A stretch of 64,000 bases of DNA, taken from NCBI RefSeq assembly GCF_000002875.2, contig NC_009398.2, positions 5,001 through 69,000 on the forward strand. Direction: 5' to 3'. This DNA comes from Leishmania infantum JPCM5 (Eukaryota; Euglenozoa; Kinetoplastea; Trypanosomatida; Trypanosomatidae). The position numbers and the translations under genes were made by a program. Position 1 is the stretch's first letter, and every line of letters begins with the position of its first letter. Shown here in pieces: positions 17,201 through 27,646 of the stretch. Below the pieces are notes generated by a model. That model had not been told where the DNA came from. It saw only the letters and a program-made list of their open reading frames with translations, and did no database searches.

Positions 17201-18203
17201 TCACGCTCCGTGCCACCCTCGCTGGTACCCTCCTCTTCTTTCTGATTTATTCGAGTCGCTGTGGGAAGCCCTGATGACAAGGGGGAGACACCCCCGTATG
17301 TGGCATCTCACGATCCAGCACCCCACCCTCTAGCCCTGCCCGATGCCGAGCCGCTTCTGGTCGTGACAGGCTCTGGCGCCCACGACGTAGGATGGGGAGG
17401 TCAGAACGCGCTTGCGCCATCCATATGGTAGGCGGAGCGTCAGTGTGAGTCGAGCACACCCCACCTGACCCTCAATGCCTACCGGTGGTGGGGAGCCTGA
17501 GCCACCCCGAGGGGGATTCACCAGGTGGCGACCGGCAGAACGGGGGAGCGCCTGTGCGGCAACCTGCGAGGTTGGGGACGGATGGAGTTTGGTGCAGAGC
17601 CCGAGCTGGGATGTCTGGGTCGGTGCACAGCTGTAACGCATGTGCCTACGGCGTGCTGCTTTGCACCACGCGATGGGGGCCTGTGGCGGGCCCGGTAGAG
17701 CGGATTCGAATTCGTGTTGCGTGGCAGAAAATTCGCAGGCTGAGCAGCAAAGTTGTTTTAGTCGAGCCTCTTGTTGGCTGCATTTTCACCTTGTTTTCAT
17801 TATTGAGCCTGCTTCCCCTCTTTATTGATCTTTCTGAGCGGCGCATGGCTGTTCAGTAAAAAATAACGCACCAGAACGGCTCCCTGGTAAGAAGGCTCTA
17901 GTGTACCCCTTCACCCTCGAGGGTGTTGTCATTCAAGTGAACTTGGACACCAGCGCTGAGTAAATGGAACAGCAACAACAACGTTCACATGCGACAGCTG
18001 CAGTGACTCGCTCGCTTCTATGTCCACGGCCACCAGCACCGCGCACCGCCGCAGCTCTTTCCAGCTCTCTCTCTTTTTCCTCCATGCCTCTCTCTCTCAC
18101 TGGTTCCAAAGGAGCGCAGCGCCCCCCCCCTTTCGCCTGCTCTGTGCGCGCACGCGCGTGTCCACAAGGAGCAGGAGCAGACGCAAGTAGTCGGTCCGCA
18201 CTC
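17201..18203. other. Spacer holding SIDER2-like copy 1
   Basis: Apart from the 470-bp element, no gene is seen. Pyrimidine tracts at about 18055-18103 followed by AG 18110-18111 are the likely acceptor for the next gene, which makes ATG 18204 the first ATG of that mRNA. Confidence 0.55.
17287..17756. mobile_element. SIDER2-like retroposon, copy 1
   Basis: A 470-bp segment repeated at 39845-40314 with one difference seen by eye (A at 17531, G at 40089). It has no coding frame of its own. Its content (start near ACACCCCCGTATGTGGCATC, inner GGGGGATTCACCAGGTGGC) matches my memory of Leishmania SIDER2, truncated non-autonomous retroposons often found in 3' UTRs, where they can affect mRNA stability. 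It sits 86 bases after the DHHC stop, so it may be part of that 3' UTR. No clear A-tail or target duplication was found. Weaker similarity of the two copies extends about 15 bases to the left. Confidence 0.7.
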
Positions 18204-19067
18204 ATGTACCGCTTGACGCGCACCACCACCATGCTTCGTCAATTCGTGGTGCCAGTGCGTCAGACGACGCAGAGGGCAGGATTGCCTACGCCACCGTTAT
18301 TTGGTGTGCAGAAATGCTCTGTGAACATGAATCGCAGCGTGCAGACGCGGTGGGAGATTGATAGCCAGACCGCCTCGCAGAAGCGCACTGAATACGACTT
18401 TGACAAAGAGCAGTGGATGAAACAGATGCGGTTTGCCTCTATGGACTGCATCATGGACCCCGACATCACGCCCATCCGCTACACCTCCGTCGGAGGAGTG
18501 AAGAAGGCGCTCCGGCGCTTCGTGACCATGCGCAAGCTGATGGACCGTCGCCCGGACTTCGACCCTGTACAGCTGAAGGAGCTGTTCATCCAGTTCAAGA
18601 CGCTCTCCCATGAGAAGAGCCCGGACTGCTTCAAAACGCTGCAGCGCATCACGACGCACGGAGAGGCGGACCGAATCCTTAAAGAGATCAAGGGACGCAT
18701 GAACGAGGACTTTGCCAAGAAGAGCTGGAGGTCGTTGAAGCAGCAAGGAGCGAAGAGCACGTACGAGATGGAGGTGGACTCATTCGACCTGGTGACATGC
18801 TACATGGGGCAGATGTCGCAAGAGGACTGGCTTCAAATCACGTACCGCTGCGAGTTCCGCCAGCGCGCGAGCAAGGAGTATGACTGGGAGACGATGATGG
18901 AGTACCCGGTGTTTGAGGTGAGACTCGGAGACGGTGTCAAGGCGCCCAACACCCACCCCTTCATCGTTGTGGGGGTGCTCAAGAAGGACGGCACCCGCTA
19001 CGGCAAAGACTCACAAGACGCCGCCGACCTTCGCAAGCAGTTCGACCGCACAGGGCGGTGGTTCTGA
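18204..19067 (+). CDS. Putative mitochondrial protein, unknown function
   Basis: A 287-residue protein. The N-terminus (MYRLTRTTTMLRQFVVPVRQ) is rich in Arg, Thr and hydrophobics without acids, like a mitochondrial presequence. The body is basic and helical. The C-terminal third (EDWLQITYRCEF, then YPVFEVRLGDG and HPFIVVGVLKKDGTRYGKD) reads like a compact alpha+beta domain, faintly like the Tim44/mL45 fold of mitochondrial import and ribosome proteins; that resemblance is weak. The frame is open to an ATG at 17964, but that part contains the polypyrimidine acceptor, so the shorter start is preferred. Confidence 0.75.
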   Translation: MYRLTRTTTMLRQFVVPVRQTTQRAGLPTPPLFGVQKCSVNMNRSVQTRWEIDSQTASQKRTEYDFDKEQWMKQMRFASMDCIMDPDITPIRYTSVGGVKKALRRFVTMRKLMDRRPDFDPVQLKELFIQFKTLSHEKSPDCFKTLQRITTHGEADRILKEIKGRMNEDFAKKSWRSLKQQGAKSTYEMEVDSFDLVTCYMGQMSQEDWLQITYRCEFRQRASKEYDWETMMEYPVFEVRLGDGVKAPNTHPFIVVGVLKKDGTRYGKDSQDAADLRKQFDRTGRWF

Positions 19068-19685
19068 CACACCGATGAGTGCAACGGATGCACCATCCTT
19101 TTTCTTTCGTGTGTGTGCGCTTCCTTTCTGCAGTCGTTGGACATGCGCATACGCCCACTGTGAGCCGATTTCTCGACGCTCATGTTGTTTTTTGTATGTC
19201 GCTGTGTGTGGGTGTGTGTGTTGGAGCGGTACTGTTGTCTCACAGTTCCAGCTGCGGATCGTGCTTCGCTACGTAGTTTTTGTCGCTAAAGTTGAACAGA
19301 CACGCAAGTTTGTGTGCAGGAAGTAGTGGCAAAGACAGAAATAGGTGAGGGGGTCCCGCTGAGCCCGCACCTCGTCTTCACGATCTCATGCAACAACACC
19401 GAGAGGCTTTGAATGCCGACTGTCTATGAGCATTCTCCAGCAGGCGCCGAAGAAGTGCTGCTCTTCCTCCTCCTTCCCTTCCTCTCGCCTCTCTCCTACT
19501 CCTGTCACGCGCTTCAGCCCGCGCTTGCTCCTTACCCCCGCATGCGGTTTCCCTTGTGTAAACGTCGTCTCTGCGCGTCGCTTGCGGTCTCATCGCCTTC
19601 AGGTGTGTGATGGGGGGGGGGGGAGTGACGCCACTCTGCATTAGAGCAGCACGCGTTGCGTGTGTTTGCAGCAGTAGAAGGAAAC
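19068..19685. other. Intergenic region with G12 run
   Basis: This 618-bp spacer has no gene. CT-rich DNA at about 19462-19506 and AG 19515-19516 are a possible acceptor. If used, the leader contains an upstream ATG near 19551 and a run of 12 G at 19612-19623. A later AG at 19670-19680 would avoid both. Confidence 0.5.
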
Positions 19686-20840
19686 ATGGACCGACTTGCA
19701 GGAAGTTTCCTGAGCAACGGCGACGTCGCCAACGCCTCGTCCCTGTACAACTCATTAGAAAAGCTGAACCCAACCAGGTACAGTCGCATGGCACGCATCT
19801 GCCGTGTGCTCCTCAACCCGCAAGGGGTGCCGCTGCCGCATCGCCATCGCGACATCTGCGAAGCGCTTCTAGATCCTCTCGTGCCGCCAGAAGTGCTCCT
19901 TCGCGACTCTGCGGAGAATGTGCAGAAGTCGTTTCAACGCCTGGCCGTATGCGCGCATCCCGACAAGAACCCAAACCCGAGCGCCAACGAAGCTTTTCTT
20001 AGACTAACAATGATGAAGGACAAGGCGCTGGAGCTGCTGCGCGATGGGGTGGAGCGAAAGTGCGATGGAGCAACTGAGGCCCCTCCTGGCAAGGCGGCAG
20101 CCTCGAATGGACGCAAGGGCAAGCCCAAGATGCAGAATTCTGGCCCTGCGGTGCCCACCGTAGCTCACAGACGGCGGCCGTTGAGACCGGGGGTTCCTCT
20201 ACCCGAAGCCGCCACTGCAGTTACTTCCGACACCACCGCCGCCGCGGTCTCCTCCAAGATCTCCCAACTGCGAAGGACCAAAATCACGCTGAACGCCCTG
20301 AAGCGAAAGGATATCGCGGATGATTTCGAAATCTTCAGCGCCACGCAGCGCACCACGGCGGTGCAGTCGGAGGTGAGTCACAGCGACGTGGAGGAGGATA
20401 ACCTCGCCACCACAGTGCCGGTAATGTCCACGAAGGAGAGAGCGCGGCGCGCGAATCGTGGGCGATCGCAGTCCAGCGCTCCACAGGAGAGGACGACGAC
20501 TCTGCCTCGTGCGTCGTCGCCCAACACGAACCCATTGCTGTCCAGCAGCCTCTATGACGCGATGCCGGTGCCCCCACACAAGCCGCTGTCCCCATCGCCT
20601 CAGACGTTAGAAGATCCCACCGGGAGTGTCAAGAGCAGCGGTGCTGGTGATCGCGATGCGTCAGCCCTCTACTCACCATCCATCCCTACCGCCGCCATCT
20701 CCGCTGACAGTGATGCGATCCGGCGGCAGATTGATGAAGCATGTCTTCGTTTGCGAGAGATGCGCCTGCAGCACACCACGGTGCACCTCGATCTCGACCT
20801 TAGCTTTGAAGCGTACGAGCGCAGCAAGCAGCCACAGTGA
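19686..20840 (+). CDS. J-domain protein (HSP40-type co-chaperone)
   Basis: A 384-residue protein with a J domain at about residues 55-118. The HPD motif, which triggers HSP70 ATPase, is at 91-93 inside CAHPDKNPNPSANEAFLRL. Helix I lacks the usual Tyr-Tyr-x-Leu-Leu-Gly and reads LLDPLVPPEVLL, so the domain is atypical. The rest is low-complexity, Ser/Pro/Thr-rich and basic, ending in a short predicted coiled coil (IRRQIDEACLRLREMRLQ). There is no G/F region, zinc finger or membrane segment (class C layout). ATG 19686 is chosen because the 10 codons before it start at a non-ATG. The HSP70 partner and client are unknown. Confidence 0.8.
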   Translation: MDRLAGSFLSNGDVANASSLYNSLEKLNPTRYSRMARICRVLLNPQGVPLPHRHRDICEALLDPLVPPEVLLRDSAENVQKSFQRLAVCAHPDKNPNPSANEAFLRLTMMKDKALELLRDGVERKCDGATEAPPGKAAASNGRKGKPKMQNSGPAVPTVAHRRRPLRPGVPLPEAATAVTSDTTAAAVSSKISQLRRTKITLNALKRKDIADDFEIFSATQRTTAVQSEVSHSDVEEDNLATTVPVMSTKERARRANRGRSQSSAPQERTTTLPRASSPNTNPLLSSSLYDAMPVPPHKPLSPSPQTLEDPTGSVKSSGAGDRDASALYSPSIPTAAISADSDAIRRQIDEACLRLREMRLQHTTVHLDLDLSFEAYERSKQPQ

Positions 20841-22014
20841 GCGGATATGTTACGCCGGCTCGATTTTCTCAGTCGCGTGTACTCGGGGGGGACGTAGAGG
20901 TGACAACTAGATCGCAACGGTTGTAGCTACAAGTATGCGTGAGACTGCCTCAGAGCAGGCGATATGGAAGACTTATGGCGATGGAGGGCCGCAGGAGATG
21001 CAGAGGGCACACAGGTACCTTCTTGATGTAAGTAGCCTTCCTTTTTCTCTCACGAGAAGAGAGCAGACAACAACAAAGAGAGAGATCACCGGCACAACCG
21101 AACACACCAATCACTTAACAGTCAAACACGTGCGGTCATGTATCCTGTGAAACCTCATGGAAAGAGAGCAGGGATAACGATGGCGACGACTAGCTACACC
21201 CGCACACACACACACACACACACACGAGAGAAGCAGCCTCATGTTATGCATTCGAGAATATATATATATATATATGCATTTATGTATAGATGTATGCATA
21301 TGTATGTATATACTTATGTTCGGCTCCTCACCTCTCTCTCTCTCTCCTTTACTGCTCTCGTGTTCATGTTCGCTCACACGCACACGCCTGGTGTGAGTGT
21401 GCATGGGGCATGCTGCTCTGTTGTTTTTATCTGTATATCTTGCTTTCCCCACTGATGGCTGGCGTCTACCTTCGCCACTCACAGCGTCTGTCGGTGGGCA
21501 GGGGGGTTGCAACGGAAGAGAGGAGTGGGCGAATTCGGGGCGTCGAGAGGGGCAGTGGCGAATTCGCTCCATCCTTCGCTCCCGCCGCTTCCAAGGCGCA
21601 TTCCTCATAAACTCTCATTCATTCGCCTTGAAAAGGTCACCTTTCCTCCACAGTGTGCTAACAAAATGCCCTGACATCCGCATCAAAGTATCCCTCCCCC
21701 TCCCCTCGCGGGAACGCAGAGTGGACTTGGCTGCAGCAGCTGTCACAGAAGTGCAGTCCTCTCAGCATGCGTGTATGTGTGCGTATTGCACCGGCAAGTC
21801 ACTCAGCTGCTCATGAGTGTTGCCTGCCTCTATGTCATTGTGTCTTTCACCTCTGTGTTTCCTCTCTCTCCTTTTCGCTTGGTGCACATGCGGCGTTGCG
21901 TGTGCTGTGACGGCCTTGGATATGTGTGTGATGAACGGCACTCCTTTTTTGTTTTTTGTTTGGTTCTTGTGCCTTTCCACGTCCCTGCCAGGACATCTTG
22001 GACCGAGAAGAAGG
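20841..22014. other. Intergenic region with CA and AT microsatellites
   Basis: This 1.2-kb stretch has no gene. A CA repeat at 21202-21225 and an AT repeat at 21258-21275 are present. CT-rich tracts at about 21841-21878 and AG 21990-21991 precede ATG 22015, with no ATG between them. Confidence 0.5.
21202..21225. repeat. (CA)n microsatellite
   Basis: About 12 CA units on the + strand, followed 30 bases later by an AT run at 21258-21275. Confidence 0.85.
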
Positions 22015-25000
22015 ATGCCCTCGATGAGCGCGTCGAGGCAGGCGTCAAAAGTCTCCGCCACCGCAAGAGCCACGAAGTTCTCAGCAATTCGGAAGCTGCC
22101 CACTGCAAAGCAAAGTACCTCCGCAGTGGCGGCGGCTCATACAAGCAGTGACGAGCCGAGGCGCCCGGCACTCATCAGCTTCGACGTTGACGCCACCATC
22201 GATACAGTGAACTCATTGCACGAAGAGCAGCACCGCGTAAGCGAGGAGGACGTCACGGACAAACGAATCGGCCGCTACCACTATGCGCAGCTTGTTGCAC
22301 GCCTGAATGAGCAACGCAGTCTATACCAATCTACCGCTGTGTTTGTGGAAACAATGCTGAAGGAGGTCAATCACTCCACCGAAGCCAGCGTTGCGATGAA
22401 AGCGTCGGCAGCTACATGGGGTCTCAAGCTCCTGGCTAAGCACGCTGGCTACGGCGCCATTAGCACGGTTCTCGAATCGCTTTTGCCGGCTCTGTACTGC
22501 GAGTACAGCCCGGAGAAGCTGTGCAGGGCATCCCCCGCCGTGGAGCTGCAGGTGCGGAGGCCGGACGTGCTCATGGACAACCCGTATTTCACGCATTCCA
22601 TGTTCGTGGATGAGGTACAGGTGGACAAGAGATCTGCTACCAAGCTTCAAAAGTCGCTGGAGGCAGCGTTGCGTGCGAACGACCAGCGCAGAAGCATTGT
22701 GTGTCACCTTATTGAGCGCCAACGGCAGCAGCAACTTGAGGTCGTCTTCCGCTGCTGGCGCCACCATGTACGCCAACAGCACCTTCTGCGCATGATGGGC
22801 GACAACACAGCGAAGCAGTGGGCAGATGAGATGTCGAGGCTGCGTGTGCAGGCAGTCTTTTACCACTGGAAGCTACTTGTAGAACGATCGCGAAGTACGT
22901 ACCTGACAGAGAGACTGCACGAAGCCGCGTTTCAGCTGGAAAACGCAAAGAATCAGTTTCAGCTGCAGTGCTACCGCGCTGATCGCCTGGTGCGAACGGC
23001 AAAAGAGGCGACGGAAGAGATGGAGCGAGTGTCGCAGATCAACGAGGACCTTCAGCGGCAAGTGGATGAGTTGAAGGAAGAGCAGGTGCGCAAGGAGAGA
23101 GAGTACAAAGAGAAGCTAACGCGAAACGTGACGCAGGTGCTGAAGCTGCTGGAAACCTACGACGCGCTGGCGCGCGTATTGCTGCATTCGAAGCAAGCGG
23201 ACGAGTATTTTATGCCAGAGAAGCCGCTTTTAGCTCGACACTCTCAGAGTGGTGACGGCGGTGAGGAAGCATCGGAAAATGAAGGTCAGTTGCTTGAGGT
23301 GAACGCTGTCGCGGAGGCGAGCTGGGAGAGCCCGTCCGGCTCAGCGCTGCAGTGCCTGCGGCAGTGGTGTGATGGGGTGCTGGGGCAAGCCAGCGGTCGT
23401 ACGGAACCATTCAAGCCGATTCGCTCCTTCGGCGCCGACTTTTCGAACGGCGAGCGCTACCTCTACATTTTTCAGCACGTATTCCCCGAGGTGGTCCCGA
23501 CGGTGCTCCAGATTCACGACATGGACGTCGAGTCGCGGCTGCGCCGCATTCGCGGCTACGTCGCTGACTGTGGCCTTCGCTACCGGCTGGTGCCATCGGA
23601 CCTGATGAATCAGCGGGAGGATCTGCTTGTGTGCTCCCTGAGCGAGCTCTACCAGCAGCACCTGCTACGTAAGTGGGACCAGATGGTGTCGCGGTCGATG
23701 ACGGAGCTGAACGCGCTTAGGGAGGGTGACATGAAAGAAGCCCTGCTTGGGTGCACGGCCTCATCATCAACGGAGGATGTCGCAGACGTTCCAGCCGAGC
23801 AGCTGGACGAGGCCGCAGTGAGGGCGCACGTTAGCGACTATGTCGAGCGAGTGAAGGCCATGAGCGAAGAGTTCAGAACGTCACTCGCAGTGGAAAACGA
23901 GGTAGTGAAGGCCAGTACCGCTATTGCGGTGCAGGAGGCGCGCCTCGGCGGCGAGCGTCTCCAGGGGACGCCTATCCCGCTCGTGGATGAGGCGGAACGG
24001 TGCGCGTTCTGGAAGCTGCCGGCCGGCGCGTTGGATGACCTGCGCGGAGCTAAGAAGCTCAACTCCGAGGAGAGGATGTGGAACCTAATCGTGACGCAAA
24101 CGCTCCCGGAGGTGCTGCAGGCGCACGTCGACACAACGTCACGCCTCTTCTACCTCTTCGCTGGAGAGAACGCCAAGTCGCTCTCGGAGGTGGCGTTTTG
24201 GCGCCTTGTCGAGTGCAGTGGCATATTGGTTGGTGGTATGGAAGTTCCCATGGATTGGATAGCGAGGCAGTACGACCACGTCGTGACGCCGCAACTTGAC
24301 GCAGCGCTAAGGGCGGTGGCGCGCAATCAGAGCGAGATGAGTGTTCAGAAGCTGCGCCAGGTCGCCTACCAAGAAATGGACATCCGCAGCGCAACACCAC
24401 AGCAGTTCGTCGAGCTGCTTGTGCGACTGGCCATGGCGTCGGAGAAGGGTAAGTACGGTCTCGTCGAAGGCACGCGCCGCCTACTGCAGGGGCTGCAGCT
24501 ACTCAACAATGAAATCTCTCCGGTGGCTCGCGCGCTGCACGAGCCGGAAGCGCAGCATGTGTTGCGCTTTTTCAACGAGGATCTGTTTCGCGTGTACCTC
24601 TTCTATGTGAAAAAGCAGGAGTCCTCGCGCAACACGCAGGACGCGTCGATGGCCACCCAGTTCGGAGGCCGCTTTGCCTCGCAGATGTCGATCACAATGC
24701 TCCTCACCATGCTGGAAGACTGCCGATTCCTCCTCGACGGCAGCGGGCGGAGAAACTCTTCGATAGGCGTCTCAGCTGATTTCACGCGGCCGCTCTTCTT
24801 CATCAACGCTGCGCAAGTGCGCAAAGTGGTCTCCGCGCTGGGGAGTTTTTGCAAGGGCGCCATGAGCGGTGGGCTCTCGTTTAACCTCTTTGTGGATACG
24901 CTCGCGGTGCTGGCTCACCACTGGTGCCCTGATCCGCTCGTGCCGGAGCCGCGGCGACTCGCTGGCTTCCTTGCCCACACGGTGCAGCAGCTGAGTGCGC

Positions 25001-25113
25001 GCCACATCAACTCCACGTTACTCCTGGGTACCGTTCCGTCAATTAGGTTGGAGGGGCCCAGGAACGTCGACTTCTCGCAGGAGGCACGCCCATCAGTCGG
25101 CACCGTCGCCTAA
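22015..25113 (+). CDS. Calponin-homology, coiled-coil, Sfi1-repeat-like protein
   Basis: A 1032-residue, probably cytoskeletal or flagellar protein. The N-terminus is basic and Ser/Ala-rich. Around residues 240-295 there are repeats with a Trp every 35-40 residues (VFRCWRHHVRQQ, VFYHWKLLVERSR), as in Sfi1/centrin-binding repeats. A coiled coil follows (about 300-400), then a CH-like domain at about 443-545 (ALQCLRQWCDGVL ... DFSNGERYLYIFQHVFPEV) of the kind that binds actin or microtubules. The last 400 residues are helical with no family I recognise. ATG 22015 (or 22024) follows AG 21990-21991; the longer frame to 21817 encodes a hydrophobic stretch that I read as the pyrimidine-rich acceptor, not a signal peptide. 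Confidence 0.75.
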   Translation: MPSMSASRQASKVSATARATKFSAIRKLPTAKQSTSAVAAAHTSSDEPRRPALISFDVDATIDTVNSLHEEQHRVSEEDVTDKRIGRYHYAQLVARLNEQRSLYQSTAVFVETMLKEVNHSTEASVAMKASAATWGLKLLAKHAGYGAISTVLESLLPALYCEYSPEKLCRASPAVELQVRRPDVLMDNPYFTHSMFVDEVQVDKRSATKLQKSLEAALRANDQRRSIVCHLIERQRQQQLEVVFRCWRHHVRQQHLLRMMGDNTAKQWADEMSRLRVQAVFYHWKLLVERSRSTYLTERLHEAAFQLENAKNQFQLQCYRADRLVRTAKEATEEMERVSQINEDLQRQVDELKEEQVRKEREYKEKLTRNVTQVLKLLETYDALARVLLHSKQADEYFMPEKPLLARHSQSGDGGEEASENEGQLLEVNAVAEASWESPSGSALQCLRQWCDGVLGQASGRTEPFKPIRSFGADFSNGERYLYIFQHVFPEVVPTVLQIHDMDVESRLRRIRGYVADCGLRYRLVPSDLMNQREDLLVCSLSELYQQHLLRKWDQMVSRSMTELNALREGDMKEALLGCTASSSTEDVADVPAEQLDEAAVRAHVSDYVERVKAMSEEFRTSLAVENEVVKASTAIAVQEARLGGERLQGTPIPLVDEAERCAFWKLPAGALDDLRGAKKLNSEERMWNLIVTQTLPEVLQAHVDTTSRLFYLFAGENAKSLSEVAFWRLVECSGILVGGMEVPMDWIARQYDHVVTPQLDAALRAVARNQSEMSVQKLRQVAYQEMDIRSATPQQFVELLVRLAMASEKGKYGLVEGTRRLLQGLQLLNNEISPVARALHEPEAQHVLRFFNEDLFRVYLFYVKKQESSRNTQDASMATQFGGRFASQMSITMLLTMLEDCRFLLDGSGRRNSSIGVSADFTRPLFFINAAQVRKVVSALGSFCKGAMSGGLSFNLFVDTLAVLAHHWCPDPLVPEPRRLAGFLAHTVQQLSARHINSTLLLGTVPSIRLEGPRNVDFSQEARPSVGTVA

Positions 25114-26074
25114 CCGCTAGGAAACGACGTTGTGCTGCGTTGGAAGTGGACACTGGGACGAGAAAGAGGGGCAAAGGACAGCGACGGAGGTGCGTGGTAC
25201 TGGCGCCATCATTCTCGTCCCTGCGTCAAGTAGATCTGCCGGCATCCTGTGCACGTGTCTGTGTGTTGCCAAAGGCTCAATCTCTCCGCTCGCCTCTATC
25301 CAATGGCCCCCCCCTCCCTCTCCCTTGCGAGCACGTCGCTCGTGTGTACACTTTCGAGCCCTCCTCTCTGTTTGTCCATGTACATATCAAGGCCGTGCCG
25401 TTCATCCCCCCCATCATTCCCCATAGTCGTCTCCTCGACGACATCCACGGAGCGTAAGTGCTGATGTGCGTGCATGTGTCCATGTACTCGCTGCAGTGTG
25501 CTGCGGCTGCGCATTGGGGAACTCAAAGTAGCTGACGGCGGCGCCACTCATGGGGCCCTCAGGCGCACCTCAGATCCTCGCTGGCCCTCTTCCCCACCTG
25601 CACACGCTCCAGCGGCCTCCTCTTTTGTGTTCGTCGGAGGCACCCTCACCTCCCTAGTTCCCGAGAAGTGTGAAAAGGGAAAAGGGAGGCTGCAGTGCCT
25701 CCTCCCGTCCCGAATTCGGCCATCCAGTGTAGTCCATTCCTCCACCGTTCCACACGGCGGTGGCCTTGGGCCGCCTGATTGGTCTGCGCAATACAGCAGG
25801 CAGAGTCGTTGCTCTTGAGTCTTTGTCACTCCGCTTCCTCATTCCCCGCTACTCTCTTTCCCTGCTCGTCCTTTTTCCCGACTGGTTGCGCTCTCCCCTT
25901 CCCTCGCCTCCACTGCTGCGGCATCACCTGGCAGGTGCACGAGGCTGAATCTGGATGGGAGCTGTTGCGACGGTGCCGACGTCCTCGGACGCAAGCTTCT
26001 TCCCCTTTTTTTCCCGTTGCTTGTGGGTGCCAAGGGCAGAGCCGCTCTGTCTACTGTCTCTTGTTGCCCTGCTC
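25114..26074. other. Intergenic region
   Basis: This 960-bp stretch has no convincing gene. C/T-rich runs at about 25309-25325 and 25880-25930 and a T8 run near 26010 are followed by AGs at about 26033-26041 and then ATG 26075. Confidence 0.45.
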
Positions 26075-27646
26075 ATGTGGAACAGGCCAGCCTACGCCAT
26101 CGTGCGTGCCCGGCGCGATAGCGTGGTTCGAACTTTCTCTGCGTGCGGGACTTCGTTGGCGTCGCCTCAGCGTCGTTTTTCGTCGTGGTTCGAAGAGCAG
26201 CCCGGCGGTGGTCAGCGCAACGTAGAAGACAAGGCTGTCGCCGCATTTGCCGTCAACGCTGACAGGCTGGAGAAGGGCAAGACGATCATCAACAAGAAGG
26301 CGCATGGAATTCCTTTCCACATATCTGATGCTGAGGCGGTCGACAATGTGTGCCGCCACCACGGGACTGCGGTTGAGATTCACAGTGTGGAACGCTTTCT
26401 CATGCCGTTCTGGCTCACAGAGACGTCTGCCGCTGGCACCTTCAAGGCGGATCTCCTCCAGCACGATCGAATGAACATCACCCAGCCGCACTACTTTCTG
26501 TGGCTGGAGGGGCCCCGGTACCAGTTCAACTACCCGTTTGGGGAATACATGCCGATGAATCAAGTCTCCGCGTCCTACCGGGAGCCTCTTGAGGTGGTGG
26601 AGCGCTGCCTCACCGGCACCCATGTGCCGTCGATGCTGCTCTCGCGATTTGAGCTGCTGCATGAGGTGGAAAAGATGGAGCACCGACCCACTGTTATCCC
26701 CTTCACCATGTCAACTATCACGGCCCTATCCGTGATAGAGCGGCGCGTCAACCGCCGCGTCGTTTTGGATCGCATCGACCGCGAACTCCGCAAGTTTCAC
26801 GGCTCGTTTCTGAAGAGCAACGTGAACGTGACGAGCCTGCAAATGGTGGCGTCAAGTATTCGGCCTGCGTTCCTGCCACTCTTCAAGCTGACAGTGTCCA
26901 CCATCTCACACTCGACGCCAGTGCCGGCGTTCATCTGCGGCGCTACCGGCAAGGTGGTAGGGCCGGTGCTGCACGTGCAGCGCCGGAAGCGGCTGGGGCT
27001 GGCGGCCGCCGCGGCTGCTGGTACGCTGCTGAGCCTTGCGCCTCTCGTGGAGCCCGGGGTGGCCACGGCCGCTGCGTTGGCGGTTGTGGCCTCCTCTGGC
27101 TTTGTGCAGCAGGCTGTGCAGCGGGCGCGCTTTGTGCGGGAGCAGGCGCACCAGATGGCGCAGCTAAAGTCCGTCGGCGTGCTGAACCTCGTCGCCGACA
27201 GCGCGGGTTATCGCTGGACCCCAGAGGAGGAAGAGAAAGAAGAGTACGAGTACCGCGAGGAGCTGCGCCGTCAGGCACGCGCGAGGGACGCCTTTGAGCA
27301 GCGCGTGAAAGAGGAGGCGGCGCGCGACCGAGCCCGAGCCCATGGCACTCACTTCGACCCGAAGAGCCGCCGCCGCACCGACTTGACGGATGTGGACCCA
27401 CGCGGCTACTACGAGCTTCTCGGGCTGAAGGGGAAAGAGTTCTCTGCCACGGCGAAGGACATCACGAAGGCGTTCCGTGAGGCGGTGCGGATTCATCACC
27501 CGGACGTGCACCCGGAGGGCGAGGCGGAAAACAAGAAGCGCCACATGCAGCGCATCATCGAAGCATATAAGATTCTACACAACCCCAAAACGAAGAAGTC
27601 GTATGACTCTGGCGAGATGAGCGGCAAGTCGCAAGAGACTTCTTAG
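26075..27646 (+). CDS. Mitochondrial-type protein with C-terminal J domain
   Basis: A 523-residue protein. The N-terminus (MWNRPAYAIVRARRDSVVRT) is Arg-rich and acid-poor, like a mitochondrial presequence, with a possible cleavage site near RRFSSWF. The central part has no known motif. Two adjacent hydrophobic stretches at about 307-345 (LGLAAAAAAGTLLSLAPLV and TAAALAVVASSGFV) suggest a membrane hairpin. A charged coiled coil is followed by a canonical J domain at about 439-505: YYELLGLKGKEF, HHPDVHPEG with HPD near 474, and YKILHNPKTKKSYDSG. A C-terminal J domain after membrane segments suggests that HSP70 is recruited at a mitochondrial membrane. The frame opens at ATG 25955, but the acceptor tract lies inside that extension, so 26075 is preferred. 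Confidence 0.8.
   Translation: MWNRPAYAIVRARRDSVVRTFSACGTSLASPQRRFSSWFEEQPGGGQRNVEDKAVAAFAVNADRLEKGKTIINKKAHGIPFHISDAEAVDNVCRHHGTAVEIHSVERFLMPFWLTETSAAGTFKADLLQHDRMNITQPHYFLWLEGPRYQFNYPFGEYMPMNQVSASYREPLEVVERCLTGTHVPSMLLSRFELLHEVEKMEHRPTVIPFTMSTITALSVIERRVNRRVVLDRIDRELRKFHGSFLKSNVNVTSLQMVASSIRPAFLPLFKLTVSTISHSTPVPAFICGATGKVVGPVLHVQRRKRLGLAAAAAAGTLLSLAPLVEPGVATAAALAVVASSGFVQQAVQRARFVREQAHQMAQLKSVGVLNLVADSAGYRWTPEEEEKEEYEYREELRRQARARDAFEQRVKEEAARDRARAHGTHFDPKSRRRTDLTDVDPRGYYELLGLKGKEFSATAKDITKAFREAVRIHHPDVHPEGEAENKKRHMQRIIEAYKILHNPKTKKSYDSGEMSGKSQETS

Noticed and set aside
17330..17641. Frames inside both SIDER2-like copies
   Set aside because: Identical in both copies because the DNA is identical; SIDERs are non-coding, and the peptides show no retroelement motifs.
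21817..22014. Hydrophobic N-terminal extension of the CH protein
   Set aside because: The apparent hydrophobic segment is a translation of the CT/T-rich trans-splice region.
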